Part shown: positions 22,401-31,878 of the stretch, piece after piece
Layout: the number at the start of each line of letters is the position of its first letter
How positions within the stretch are numbered: position 1 is the stretch's first letter
NCBI GenBank assembly: GCA_041653635.1
Contig: JBAZFC010000001.1
Location: 496,001 to 560,000, forward strand
Origin: CAIXOA01 sp041653635
GTDB lineage: Archaea > Micrarchaeota > Micrarchaeia > Anstonellales > Bilamarchaeaceae
Reading direction: 5' to 3'
DNA: 64,000 nucleotides
The notes under the pieces: model-generated
Databases searched by the model: none
The model's input: only the letters and a program-made list of their open reading frames with translations
What the model was told of the DNA's origin: nothing
Program-made: the position numbers and the translations under genes

Positions 22401-25400
22401 ATGAATAAGACAGCTTTGCTCATTTTCATGCTGCTGATTACGCTGGGCGCTGTGTCTGCCCAGTGCGTCAACCTGAGCGACGCCTCCACATACGGGACCA
22501 AGGTCGTGAACGTTTCCAGCGTCCTGTACGTGAACGAGGACACTACGCTGTGCACGGACACCTACAGCATAAATGTGGGGAGCGGAACGCCCGTGCTTCA
22601 GATAAATGCCTCCAACATGTTTCTAGACTGCAACCAATCCACGCTGAATGGCGCTGATGGGGACGGGTATGGCATATACATGACCGGGAAGGAGAACGTC
22701 ACCATAATGAACTGCAGGGCCACCCTGTACGCATACGGCCTGCATGTCGCCGCCGCCTCCAAAAACATCAACATCACCAACAATTTCATGTACAACAGTT
22801 CCCAGCGGGAAATATCCATAGACGGCGACGTCAACGCGCGTGCCAACAATTTCACGTTCACGAACAACAACGCGTGGGACAGCACCCAATACGGCTTCTA
22901 TATGGAATACCTGGAGAACAGCTCTTTCACGAACAACACGGCATACATCAACACCATCTATGCGTTCAACCTGGTGTCCTCAAACTACAACAACTTGACC
23001 AACAACAACATCAGCGGTTCCACCGGCGCCTTCGGCACGGGGCTGTACCTTTCAGCTTCCGATTCCAACAATGTGGTGAACAACACCTTTTTCCTGAACA
23101 AACGGTACGCGATGGAACTGTCCGGCGGCTCGGACTACAACGTAGTGGAGAACAACACCCATTACGCCACTGCCGACGTGGGCGGGTTCAACGAAGCCGG
23201 AACGGGCAACAACCTGACAGGCAACAATGTAATTTGGACGAACGGGGATGCATATACCTTGAACGGCGCCGGCAGCATATTGAGAAACAGCATCGCCTCC
23301 AGGAGCGGCCGCTCTTTCGTGCTAACGGGGGCGGGCACAATCGCGATAAACAACACCGGAAACAATAACGGCGGCACTGGCGCGTACATCGGCGCAAACA
23401 ATATCCAGTTCATAAACAACACCATAATAAACGCAAGCACATCTGGCGGCATAACCACCTCGTCCAACACCGGGCTCACCATAGCCGGAAACACCATGAA
23501 TGGCGATACCGGGGGCTTCTGCTACCAGATACAGGCGTCCAGTTCCGTATTCAGGGACAACGTCGCGTTCAACTGCTCCACCCAGGGCGTGTATCTCTAT
23601 GGCAGCACCAACAACATCACCAATTTCACAATATCCTACTGCACCAATTACGGCTTCTACATGGACAGCCAGATAACCAACAACCAGGTATCAAACTCAA
23701 CCGTAACCAAATGCTCCTCCGGCTTCTACATAAACTCCGCAAACTTCAACAACCTCTCCAACAACTCCGCATACAACAACACGAACCACGGGTTCTATTT
23801 CAGCGGGGCGAATTCAAAGAACAACACCGTGTCAAACAGCACGTCCTATTCCAACGGCAACGGATTCTATTTTGACAACAGCGCGTTCGACAACAAAATG
23901 ATAGACTGCATCGCATACAACAACTCGCAATACGGCGTGTATGTGACCGCCGCAACGGCCAACGGCACCAACATCCATTCCTACAAGAACACGCTCGGAG
24001 ATTTCTATTACGCGGTGAGCAGCGGGACAGCGGCCATAAAGACGTACATGAACAACCTCACGATTGACAACTCCGCGGGGGATTTCCAGAACTACACGAG
24101 CGTTTCGTTCGTCCAATCCGGGATAGGGACCTTCAGCTATGACATGGAATGGGTGGCGAACACCACCACCATGCCGGCAGGAACCTCCACCTCCTTTGCG
24201 CAGAAATTCATCAATATAACGGCCTTGGGCGGGGCGCCCACCATGGACCAGATCAACTTCACATGGCTGGATTCCGAGGCTGTAGGGTACAAGGAGAAGA
24301 ACTTCTGGCTTTTCAAGTACAACGCATCCGGCTGGACGCTCCAGAGCGGCAGCCCGGACACCACGAACAACGTCCTGTCCATAGGGAACTTCAGCCCAGG
24401 CTCCACATACGGCATCTTCCAGGGCATCCCGGACTGCGTGGACCTGGCGGACAGCACGACCTGGGGTACAAAGGTGGTGAACGTTTCATACGTCCTTTAT
24501 GTGAACCAGAACACAACCCTCTGCACGGACACCTATTCCATAAACGCGAGTTCCAGCACGGGCATGTTGCAGATAAACGCATCCAATATCTTCCTCGACT
24601 GCAACAATTCCCTGATGAACGGCGTGACCGGGAACGGCTACGGCATATACATGACCGCGAAGGAGAACGTCACCATAATGAACTGCAGGGCCACCCTGTA
24701 CACATATGGCATGTACATCGCATCCTCCTCCAAGAACATCAACATCACCAACAACTTCATGTACAACAATACCCAGCGGGAAATCTCGCTCACGGGCACC
24801 AGCGGCTCCCGCATGGACAATTTCACCATAACCAACAATGGGGCCTGGAACGGTTCCCAATACGGCTTTTATGTGGATTACATGGAGAACAGCACCTTCA
24901 CCAACAACACCGCCTACCTGAACAGATATCACGGCTTTTACATACTGGACTCCAAGTGGATCAACATCCAGAACAACAACGCGACCAACAACTCCGTGGG
25001 CTCCTCCTCCTATGCCGGATTTGACATATACTCATCCAGCTCCAACAACTTCACGAACAACACCATGTATGGGAACGGGGAGGGGCTGTACCTCTATTTT
25101 GACAACGGATATAACATCGTTGAGAACAACACCGCCAATGAAAACTCGCAGTACGGCTTCCATGTCTTCAATTCGGCATCCACCAACTTCACCGGAAACG
25201 TGGTCAACAACACCAACCGCATTTTCTCCACGGGTTTTTACACAAGCGGCTGCGCCGAATGCAGGGTTGTGAATAATTACGCGGGCAACTGTGCGGGCAC
25301 GGGCTTCAGCGACACTTCAACGGCGATTGTGCTGATAAATAACACTGCCGTAAATAGCGGCGGCAGCGGCGGCAGCTTTACCGTATCCTCCTCCGGCTGC

Positions 25401-28400
25401 ACCATTGTGGACAACACCGCCATCAACACTTACGTAGGCGCCGGCTTTTCCCTCACTGGCGTTCCAAACTGCAACATCACGGGCAATCTTGCAAACGGCA
25501 CGTTGACCGGCTCCAACTGTTTCGCGCTCTCAGGCTCTTCAGGAGGCGTGAATTTCAGTTCCAATACTGCCTACAATTGTGCCGGAAGCTGCTTCATAAT
25601 CAGCTCAAGCTCGGTCAACCTGACCAACATCACCGGCACCGTTTGCACGAACTATGGCCTCTTACTAAGCGGTGCGAACTACGTGAATGTAAATGGTGCA
25701 ACCTTCTCGGCAGCAAACAGCGGCTTCTATACGACTTCAACACTTCTCAGCAACATCACGAACATCGTATCATACGGCAATACTTACGGATTTTACCTGA
25801 GTGGCATAAACGTGCAGAACAATACCTTCACAAATGCCACAACATATAACAATTCAGTTACCGGAATATACATTCCTTCTTCGGCATTAGACAATCGCTT
25901 TGTAGATAGCAGCACTTATAGTAACACCCAATACGGCATTTATATCAATCAGGGCGCAAACCTGAACGCAACAAACATCCATGCATACAACAACTCAATA
26001 GCGGAACTTTATTTTAGCCCGTGGGGTTCAACTGCGCCCGATGTTTCCATAAGAAACCTGACAATAGACAACCCATTAGGCAATTTTGAGAACTACACCA
26101 GCATAGACCTGCGGCAGTCCGTCGCGGGCGGCTTCAACGATTATGTGATAGGATGGTCAAACAACACCTACGGGCTTCCTACCGACATGAACCGCTCCTT
26201 CGCGAACAAGAACATAAACATAACCAACACCTCCGGCACCCCGACAATAGACCAGGTGAATTTCACGTGGCTTGATTCTGAGATTGCAGGGTACACCGAG
26301 AGCCTCTTCAGGCTCTGGAAATACAATAATTCCGGCTGGGCGCTTATGGACGGCACTCCGGACACCGCGAACAACGTCCTGTCCATGGAGGGCTTCATCC
26401 CAGGTTCCCTGTACGGGATTTTTGAGGCGGAGCCCTCCGGATGCGCGAACCTCTCGGACGATTCCACGTGGGGCAACATGCTAGTGAACAATTCGGGCGT
26501 CCTTTACGTGAACGGGAACACCACCCTGTGCGCAGACACCTATTACCTGGACGCGGCGGCAGCCACTTCGGCCATCAGGCTGAATGCATCCGGCGTGCAC
26601 CTGGACTGCAACCAGTCAATACTGGACGGCACGGACAGGGACGGATACGCAATAATGACCGAGAACCTGCAATACGATGCCGTGGAGAACTGCACGGTGA
26701 GGAATTACGAATGGGGCATCTACCTGCTCACTTCCAACTACACCAGGATTGCGTCCAATACTGCCCATAACAATACCGAGCATGGCATCAAGTTCCAAGG
26801 GTCCAATAACAACACCGCCATCAACAACCTGGCTTACAACAATACCGCCGGAGGTGGCTTGCAGTTTGATGAAAGTTCATACAACAACGCTTCAAATAAT
26901 ACCGCATACGGCAATGCTTACGGGATGATAGTGCTTTCCAATTACAATATTGTCACGGGCAATACGGCATGGAACAACACTTACGGTTACGTGACCATCG
27001 GAGATTTCAATACGCTGGACAATAACCTGGCTTACGGAAATGCCCAGCACGGATTTTATGTTGTAGATTCGGATTACAATAACTTCACAAACAGCACCAT
27101 TTACAATAATAGCGCATTTGGCATCTATCTTGGCATTTTTGCGAGCAGTATTTCATCGGGCAACACCTTCAACAATACCTTCATCCACAACCAGTCCTCC
27201 TATATCCTCCAGGAGGCAACCGCCGCCCAGCCCAACAACTTCACCGACCTCACCCTGGGATACAACGAGACCATAGGGCTGCTCAATTACCCCTTCCTGA
27301 ACGCCACGGGCATGGTGCTGGATTCCTCGGACCTCATCCTGGACCCCTATTTCGTCTCCCTTGACGACGCAACCGCCCCGGAGGCAAACCTCTCCGCGAA
27401 CATTACCATATACGCAACAAACTGCAGCTATCCCGTGCTGAGGGATGCCGGTTTCCCCGCAACCCTTGCGGGCATCCTCGCGAACGGCACGATATACCCC
27501 ACGTCCAAGTCCTGCACCGACAGCGTCGCCTCCTTCAACGTTTCCGGATTCTCCGGGTATGCGCTGGGGAGGTTCGCGACCACAATCACGTTCAATGTGA
27601 GCCCCTCCACTCCCATAACCGTGGGGAACGAGACGAACCTCTCCTGCTATGCGGACAACGCGCAGGCCACGGTGGAGATATTCGTCAACGAAGTGAGCGC
27701 CGGCTCGGCCGTGGAACGCTTTGAATACCTGCAGAACCTTTCCGTGGGCTTCTACAACTTCACGTGCAACACCACGGGGAATGATAATTACACATCTGCG
27801 AACAGCACGGTGGCCGGGTACGAGGTCGCTAAGAGGAACACCACGCTCGCACTGACCATCCCCAGCAGCCCGAGGGCCGGGGCCGAGACGAACGTCTCCT
27901 GCAGCGCGAATAACGCGGACGTGAACATCTCTTTGTACCGGGACGGGGTTGAGGTGGCGAACGGGACCGTGCAGGTGGACGACGTGGCAGTGCTGCCCGC
28001 GGGCACCTACATATACGTGTGCAACACGACCGGAAGCGAGAACTACACTTCATACAGCGCGGAGGGGACCCTGACCGTCCAGAGGCCTCCATCATCAAGC
28101 CCCTCCCCCGCCCCACAATGCTACCTTGAGGTGGAAGTGAACGAAAGCGTGCCTGTCGGCGAGCGCACTTCCCTCCAGGTGTTCAGGTACAGCGACGGCG
28201 ATTCCGAACGCACTTCCCTCTATTCCGCTTCTGTCACAATAACGCATGGCGGCAACGTGTCCACGCTCACCACGGGAACCGACGGGCGCGTGGGCTTTGT
28301 GCCGCCAACGCCCGGAACCTATTCCTATTCCGCAACGTTCGGGGACTGCGAGGACGCGGAAGGCTCATTCATCGCGGTTGAGGCCCCGGCGCAGGAAGCC

Positions 28401-28733
28401 GAGCAGCCGCAGCCACCGGAACAGCCGCCCGAACAGCCCGCAGAAGGCGAACAGGCCCCCGGCCAATCAACCGGCGGGGAGCCAGTGGGAACCGGGGTGC
28501 CCCCGACTCCTGAATGCACATCGGACGGGGACTGCGCCGCAGGCTTTGGGTGCCGGAACGGCTCATGCGTGGAGACGGCCGGGCAGCCCGGCGCGGAAGG
28601 GGAGGAAACTCCCGGCACAGGGACGCCCTCCTCCCAGCCCACGCCTGCCATGGTCCCATGGTGGGCATGGCTGCTGGTTGTAATCATAGGGGCTTACGCT
28701 TATTGGTACTTCAAAATCCGGAAGAAGGCATAA
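22401..28733 (+). CDS. Giant modular right-handed beta-helix surface protein
   Basis: 2,110 residues from the ATG at 22401; a TATA box (CCTTTATATACC) at 22357-22368 rules out the upstream in-frame start. After the signal peptide (MNKTALLIFMLLITLGAVSA) come three long modules. Each opens with a Cys-x-x-L-S/A-D motif, a YVNxxTTLCxDTY strand and D-C-N, then runs through dozens of NosD/PbH1-type parallel beta-helix rungs (repeated N-N-x-A-Y/ N-N-T). Modules 1 and 2 end in a shared cap (FTWLDSEAVGY ... NFSPGSTYGIF in module 1). The C-terminal part has two Ig-like repeats (around ITVGNETNLSCYA), a carboxypeptidase-regulatory-like domain, a Pro/Glu/Gln stalk, a small Cys-rich motif (CTSDGDCAAGFGC) and a membrane helix (WWAWLLVVIIGAYAYWYF). 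It has very many sequons. Adhesion or glycan binding is likely. Confidence 0.88.
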   Translation: MNKTALLIFMLLITLGAVSAQCVNLSDASTYGTKVVNVSSVLYVNEDTTLCTDTYSINVGSGTPVLQINASNMFLDCNQSTLNGADGDGYGIYMTGKENVTIMNCRATLYAYGLHVAAASKNINITNNFMYNSSQREISIDGDVNARANNFTFTNNNAWDSTQYGFYMEYLENSSFTNNTAYINTIYAFNLVSSNYNNLTNNNISGSTGAFGTGLYLSASDSNNVVNNTFFLNKRYAMELSGGSDYNVVENNTHYATADVGGFNEAGTGNNLTGNNVIWTNGDAYTLNGAGSILRNSIASRSGRSFVLTGAGTIAINNTGNNNGGTGAYIGANNIQFINNTIINASTSGGITTSSNTGLTIAGNTMNGDTGGFCYQIQASSSVFRDNVAFNCSTQGVYLYGSTNNITNFTISYCTNYGFYMDSQITNNQVSNSTVTKCSSGFYINSANFNNLSNNSAYNNTNHGFYFSGANSKNNTVSNSTSYSNGNGFYFDNSAFDNKMIDCIAYNNSQYGVYVTAATANGTNIHSYKNTLGDFYYAVSSGTAAIKTYMNNLTIDNSAGDFQNYTSVSFVQSGIGTFSYDMEWVANTTTMPAGTSTSFAQKFINITALGGAPTMDQINFTWLDSEAVGYKEKNFWLFKYNASGWTLQSGSPDTTNNVLSIGNFSPGSTYGIFQGIPDCVDLADSTTWGTKVVNVSYVLYVNQNTTLCTDTYSINASSSTGMLQINASNIFLDCNNSLMNGVTGNGYGIYMTAKENVTIMNCRATLYTYGMYIASSSKNINITNNFMYNNTQREISLTGTSGSRMDNFTITNNGAWNGSQYGFYVDYMENSTFTNNTAYLNRYHGFYILDSKWINIQNNNATNNSVGSSSYAGFDIYSSSSNNFTNNTMYGNGEGLYLYFDNGYNIVENNTANENSQYGFHVFNSASTNFTGNVVNNTNRIFSTGFYTSGCAECRVVNNYAGNCAGTGFSDTSTAIVLINNTAVNSGGSGGSFTVSSSGCTIVDNTAINTYVGAGFSLTGVPNCNITGNLANGTLTGSNCFALSGSSGGVNFSSNTAYNCAGSCFIISSSSVNLTNITGTVCTNYGLLLSGANYVNVNGATFSAANSGFYTTSTLLSNITNIVSYGNTYGFYLSGINVQNNTFTNATTYNNSVTGIYIPSSALDNRFVDSSTYSNTQYGIYINQGANLNATNIHAYNNSIAELYFSPWGSTAPDVSIRNLTIDNPLGNFENYTSIDLRQSVAGGFNDYVIGWSNNTYGLPTDMNRSFANKNINITNTSGTPTIDQVNFTWLDSEIAGYTESLFRLWKYNNSGWALMDGTPDTANNVLSMEGFIPGSLYGIFEAEPSGCANLSDDSTWGNMLVNNSGVLYVNGNTTLCADTYYLDAAAATSAIRLNASGVHLDCNQSILDGTDRDGYAIMTENLQYDAVENCTVRNYEWGIYLLTSNYTRIASNTAHNNTEHGIKFQGSNNNTAINNLAYNNTAGGGLQFDESSYNNASNNTAYGNAYGMIVLSNYNIVTGNTAWNNTYGYVTIGDFNTLDNNLAYGNAQHGFYVVDSDYNNFTNSTIYNNSAFGIYLGIFASSISSGNTFNNTFIHNQSSYILQEATAAQPNNFTDLTLGYNETIGLLNYPFLNATGMVLDSSDLILDPYFVSLDDATAPEANLSANITIYATNCSYPVLRDAGFPATLAGILANGTIYPTSKSCTDSVASFNVSGFSGYALGRFATTITFNVSPSTPITVGNETNLSCYADNAQATVEIFVNEVSAGSAVERFEYLQNLSVGFYNFTCNTTGNDNYTSANSTVAGYEVAKRNTTLALTIPSSPRAGAETNVSCSANNADVNISLYRDGVEVANGTVQVDDVAVLPAGTYIYVCNTTGSENYTSYSAEGTLTVQRPPSSSPSPAPQCYLEVEVNESVPVGERTSLQVFRYSDGDSERTSLYSASVTITHGGNVSTLTTGTDGRVGFVPPTPGTYSYSATFGDCEDAEGSFIAVEAPAQEAEQPQPPEQPPEQPAEGEQAPGQSTGGEPVGTGVPPTPECTSDGDCAAGFGCRNGSCVETAGQPGAEGEETPGTGTPSSQPTPAMVPWWAWLLVVIIGAYAYWYFKIRKKA
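22461..26790 (+). repeat. Three long in-frame modules inside the beta-helix gene
   Basis: Module heads begin near 22464, 24436 and 26442, about 1.97 and 2.01 kb apart. Heads 1 and 2 are still alike at DNA level: a 43-bp stretch is identical at 22688-22730 and 24659-24701. Head 3 has diverged. This indicates a recent 1.97-kb internal duplication or ongoing gene conversion between modules 1 and 2. Confidence 0.8.
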
Positions 28734-28806
28734 AATGGCCCCCTTGGGCAGGGCTTATAATATATGCTTTTCATAATCCGGCATGCGCTGAGCCGCGGTG
28801 ACATTA

Positions 28807-30018
28807 ATGGAGACTCCAAAAGGCATGCGTGATTTCCTCCCGAAGGACATGATGGCTAGGGAGGAGGTTTTCCAGAAGATAAGGGAGGCGTTCCGGGAAT
28901 TCGGCTTCGTGCCGCTTGAGACGCCCGCATTGGAATACCTCTCCACCCTCAATGCAAAAAACCAGGGAGGGGAGGAGATAGCCGGTCAGATATTCGCCCT
29001 GGAAGGCGAGAAGCTCGGGCTGCGCTTTGACCTTACCGTGCCGCTGGCGCGCGTCGCCGCTTCAACTTCTTTCCCTAAGCCATTCAAGCGCTACCAGATA
29101 GGGAGGGTTTGGAGGAGGGAGGAACCCCAAAAGGGGAGGTATAGGGAATTCTGGCAGGCCGACGTTGACATCGTGGGATGCGCGTCCATGCGTGCGGAAG
29201 CGGAACTTCTGGAAGTGGCATCGCTTGCGCTCCGGCGCCTCGGGTTCCCCGAATTCAAGATACTGCTCAACAACAGGAAAATACTGAATGGTGCGCTGGA
29301 ATCCGCGGGCATAAAAGACAAGCCCCGCGCAATGCGCATCCTGGACAAGGCGGACAAGGTCGGCGAGAAGGAGGCGGAGAGGATGCTCCGCGCAGAGTTC
29401 GGGCAAAAAGGGGAGGAAATCCTGGAGATGCTCCCCACCCACGGAACCAACGAAGAAAAGCTCGCATCCGTGGAGCAATACTCCACCGAGGGCGTGAATG
29501 AGCTCCGCGAAATCCTTTCCTTCTTCCCGCATGTGGAAATAGACCTGCGCATGGTGCGCGGGCTCGGCTACTACTCCGGCCCGATATACGAGATAAAGGC
29601 GCCGGGGCTTTCCGGAAGCATCGCCGCGGGCGGAAGGTACGACGGCCTCCTCTCCATCTACGGGAAGGACGAGCCGGCTACGGGCATAAGCCTGGGCGTG
29701 GAGCGCATCGCGCTCCTCCTGAGCGAAAAGCACGATGCGAAAACCTACACAAAAGTCTTCGTCGCCTCCCTGCCGGACGCGTACGATTACGCGCTCTCCA
29801 TCGCGCGCAAACTAAGGGGCGCGGGCATCCCCGCGGAAACGGATTTGATGGGGCGGGCGCTCCCCAAGCAGCTGGATTACGCCAATTCCAAGGGCATCCC
29901 CCACATAATCGTCGTGGGAAAAAAGGAGATGGACGAAAAAAAAGTGACGCTCAAGGACATGAAGACCGGCGCAAGCGGCTATTTGTCCGTGGAAGAGGCG
30001 CTCAAAAGGATGAAGTGA
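28807..30018 (+). CDS. hisS: Histidyl-tRNA synthetase
   Basis: 403 residues, a normal archaeal length. It opens with TPKGMRDFLP and has class II motif 1 (FREFGFVPLETPALEYL), motif 2 (RVWRREEPQKGRYREFWQAD), the HisRS-specific histidine-A box near RGLGYYSGPIYEI, motif 3 (GISLGVERIALLL), and a C-terminal anticodon-binding domain. It charges tRNA-His. The ATG at 28807 has GGTGA 5-6 nt upstream; a GTG at 28798 is also in frame but overlaps that site. A TATA-like CTTATAATATAT lies at about 28753-28764. Four bases separate it from the antiporter gene, so the two are co-transcribed. Confidence 0.96.
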   Translation: METPKGMRDFLPKDMMAREEVFQKIREAFREFGFVPLETPALEYLSTLNAKNQGGEEIAGQIFALEGEKLGLRFDLTVPLARVAASTSFPKPFKRYQIGRVWRREEPQKGRYREFWQADVDIVGCASMRAEAELLEVASLALRRLGFPEFKILLNNRKILNGALESAGIKDKPRAMRILDKADKVGEKEAERMLRAEFGQKGEEILEMLPTHGTNEEKLASVEQYSTEGVNELREILSFFPHVEIDLRMVRGLGYYSGPIYEIKAPGLSGSIAAGGRYDGLLSIYGKDEPATGISLGVERIALLLSEKHDAKTYTKVFVASLPDAYDYALSIARKLRGAGIPAETDLMGRALPKQLDYANSKGIPHIIVVGKKEMDEKKVTLKDMKTGASGYLSVEEALKRMK

Positions 30019-30022
30019 CACC

Positions 30023-31342
30023 ATGCAGAGGCTTGAGCAGATAGAGCGCAAATTCCTAAAGCCGGTCGTCTTCCTATCAATTGTCCTGCTGTTCCTAATG
30101 CTGCTCTTCTCCCTGCTGCGCACAAGCATATTCTATGGGACGGAGAACCCGGAAGAGCACGCCATATTTGAAATAGTGTTCCTCCTGCTCCTCGCAATCG
30201 TTGCGGAGAGCGTGGTGGTGTACCTGAAGCAGCCCACGGTCCTTGTGCTCCTCCTCCTCGGGATAGTGATGGGCCCGAGCTTCATAGGGGAGGCGTGGGG
30301 GTTGCTGCACCCGCTATTGCCGTTCCTTCCGGCCGAGGCGCCCACGATAGTCCTCAACACGCACCTCGTGGACGTTTTCGCGCAGCTCGGGGCGATAATC
30401 CTCATGTACAAGGTGGGCCTGCATTCCTCCATATCCAGGATATTCAGCGGAAGGAATTTCATCATAGCATTCCTTGGAATCATACTTCCTTTCTTCGCCG
30501 GCTACGCATTTGCAATATACTCGGGCGGAGGGTTCGTGTATGCCCTTTTCCTCGGGGCGGCCCTCACGGCCACCAGCGTAGGGGTCACGGTGGCGCTCCT
30601 CAAGGAGGCAAAGCTGGTGGATGCGGATTTCGCGCAGGCGATAATAGGCGCGGCGGTCATAGACGACATACTCTCCCTCCTTGTGCTCTCCCTCGTGCTA
30701 AACATGCCGTCCTCGTTTGACCCGGCGGCACTCCAGCCCTTCGGCCTCACCCTCGCCTCCGCGATAATATTCATGGTCGGCGGGGTGTATGCCGGCAAGT
30801 GGTTCATAGGCACCCGCATAGACAAGAAGGAGATGAGCGACAAGCGCTTCCTCTACGCGCTCGCATTCGTCTTCTTCTACGCATATTTCGCGGAGTTCAT
30901 CGGCCTCTCCAGCATAGTGGGCGCCTTCCTCGCGGGGCTCCTCCTAAATTACAGCAGGCACAGGGAGGAGATAGAGAAGCGCTCCTACGCGTTGGAAATC
31001 CTATTCACGCCCATATTCTTCATCTCCCTCGGGATGCTGGTGGATGTGCCTTCCCTTTACCAGTACGCGGTCCCCATACTCCTCATAACTGTAATCGCAA
31101 TCATCACAAAAGTGCTCGGCTGCGGGCTCGGCGCATTCCTCACGGGCTTCAGGCAAAACAGCTCCGCGCTCATAGGCATAGGGATGAGCCCCAGGGGCGA
31201 GGTCGCGCTCATCGTCGCCCTCATCGGCTTCACCGCCGGCGCCCTCACTCAGTCAGAGTATTCAATAATCTCAGCCATGGCTTTCCTTACCGCAATCGTC
31301 ACTCCCCCCCTGATGGCGCCGTTCCTGAAGGGGGTGGAATGA
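30023..31342 (+). CDS. CPA2-family cation/proton antiporter
   Basis: 439 residues with about 13 hydrophobic segments. The core follows the CPA2 (NapA/KefB) pattern: VVVYLKQPTVLVLLLLGIVMGP early, then the unwound-helix region LTATSVGVTVALLKE, and the ion-binding pair in AAVIDDILSLLVLSLVL (two adjacent Asp, typical of electrogenic antiporters). The repeat-two crossing GMSPRGEVALIVA follows. It exchanges Na+ or K+ for H+ across the membrane. There is no RCK/TrkA-N domain at the C-terminus, so cytosolic gating by NAD or glutathione as in KefC is not expected. It overlaps the next start codon as TGATG. Confidence 0.88.
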   Translation: MQRLEQIERKFLKPVVFLSIVLLFLMLLFSLLRTSIFYGTENPEEHAIFEIVFLLLLAIVAESVVVYLKQPTVLVLLLLGIVMGPSFIGEAWGLLHPLLPFLPAEAPTIVLNTHLVDVFAQLGAIILMYKVGLHSSISRIFSGRNFIIAFLGIILPFFAGYAFAIYSGGGFVYALFLGAALTATSVGVTVALLKEAKLVDADFAQAIIGAAVIDDILSLLVLSLVLNMPSSFDPAALQPFGLTLASAIIFMVGGVYAGKWFIGTRIDKKEMSDKRFLYALAFVFFYAYFAEFIGLSSIVGAFLAGLLLNYSRHREEIEKRSYALEILFTPIFFISLGMLVDVPSLYQYAVPILLITVIAIITKVLGCGLGAFLTGFRQNSSALIGIGMSPRGEVALIVALIGFTAGALTQSEYSIISAMAFLTAIVTPPLMAPFLKGVE

Positions 31343-31848
31343 TGGAAGTCCCAACCTTCTTCCTGAAGGGCAAGCAGGCGTTCCGCAAGGACATGGGCTC
31401 CATGCGCCTCCTCGGCAATGCAGCCCAGCTCGTCCGCTCCCTTTCCGACGAATACGCGCTCTTCCACGTAGTGGATTTGGACGCGTTGAAGGGCAACAAA
31501 TCCAATTTTGATTTGTACGACCACCTGACCTATTTCACGCATGTGCAGGTGGAGTGCAAGCCGGACTCAAAATTGATTTCCGCGCTACTGAAGATGGAGG
31601 CCCGCGTCGTGGTTGAACTCCCATCCGCGCTTGACTTTGAAAAGTTCGGCAAGAAGAAAACCCTCGTCATAGGGAAGGTGAAGCCCGGCTTTTCGGAATC
31701 CTTTCCCCCAATCCGCGAAATACTCCTGGATGGGAAGGACGACGAGCTGGCCAAGAGGGTATTGAACGAGGACAAGAGGCTGTTTGTAAAAAAGGAGCAC
31801 TACCCCAAGGGCTTCAGGCGCGCCTTCGGCGTCCTGTTTGAACTCTGA
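31342..31848 (+). CDS. Short HisA-like protein (partial TIM-barrel), function unclear
   Basis: 168 residues from the ATG at 31342, coupled to the antiporter by TGATG with GGGGTGG before it. The stretch YALFHVVDLDALKGNKSNFDLYDHL resembles the strand-3 region of HisA (H-V-V-D-L-D-A ... G ... N). TYFTHVQVECKPD sits where HisA has its 'VQVGGGIRS' phosphate loop, but the glycines are missing. Following RVVVELPSALDFEKFGKK also lines up with HisA order. The protein is much shorter than HisA (about 240) and lacks phosphate-binding glycines, so I do not expect ProFAR isomerase activity. It could be a half-barrel relic with a new job. The link to HisA is my pattern reading and needs a profile search. 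Confidence 0.5.
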   Translation: MEVPTFFLKGKQAFRKDMGSMRLLGNAAQLVRSLSDEYALFHVVDLDALKGNKSNFDLYDHLTYFTHVQVECKPDSKLISALLKMEARVVVELPSALDFEKFGKKKTLVIGKVKPGFSESFPPIREILLDGKDDELAKRVLNEDKRLFVKKEHYPKGFRRAFGVLFEL

Positions 31849-31878
31849 TTTATATCCGTTTCCTTCCAAAATCCCCTT

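Noticed and set aside
22401..28733. Repeated Asn-rich codons considered as a CRISPR-like or satellite array.
   Set aside because: The repeats are irregular, stay in frame and fit beta-helix rungs. There are no constant repeats with unique spacers, and no cas gene is in the window.
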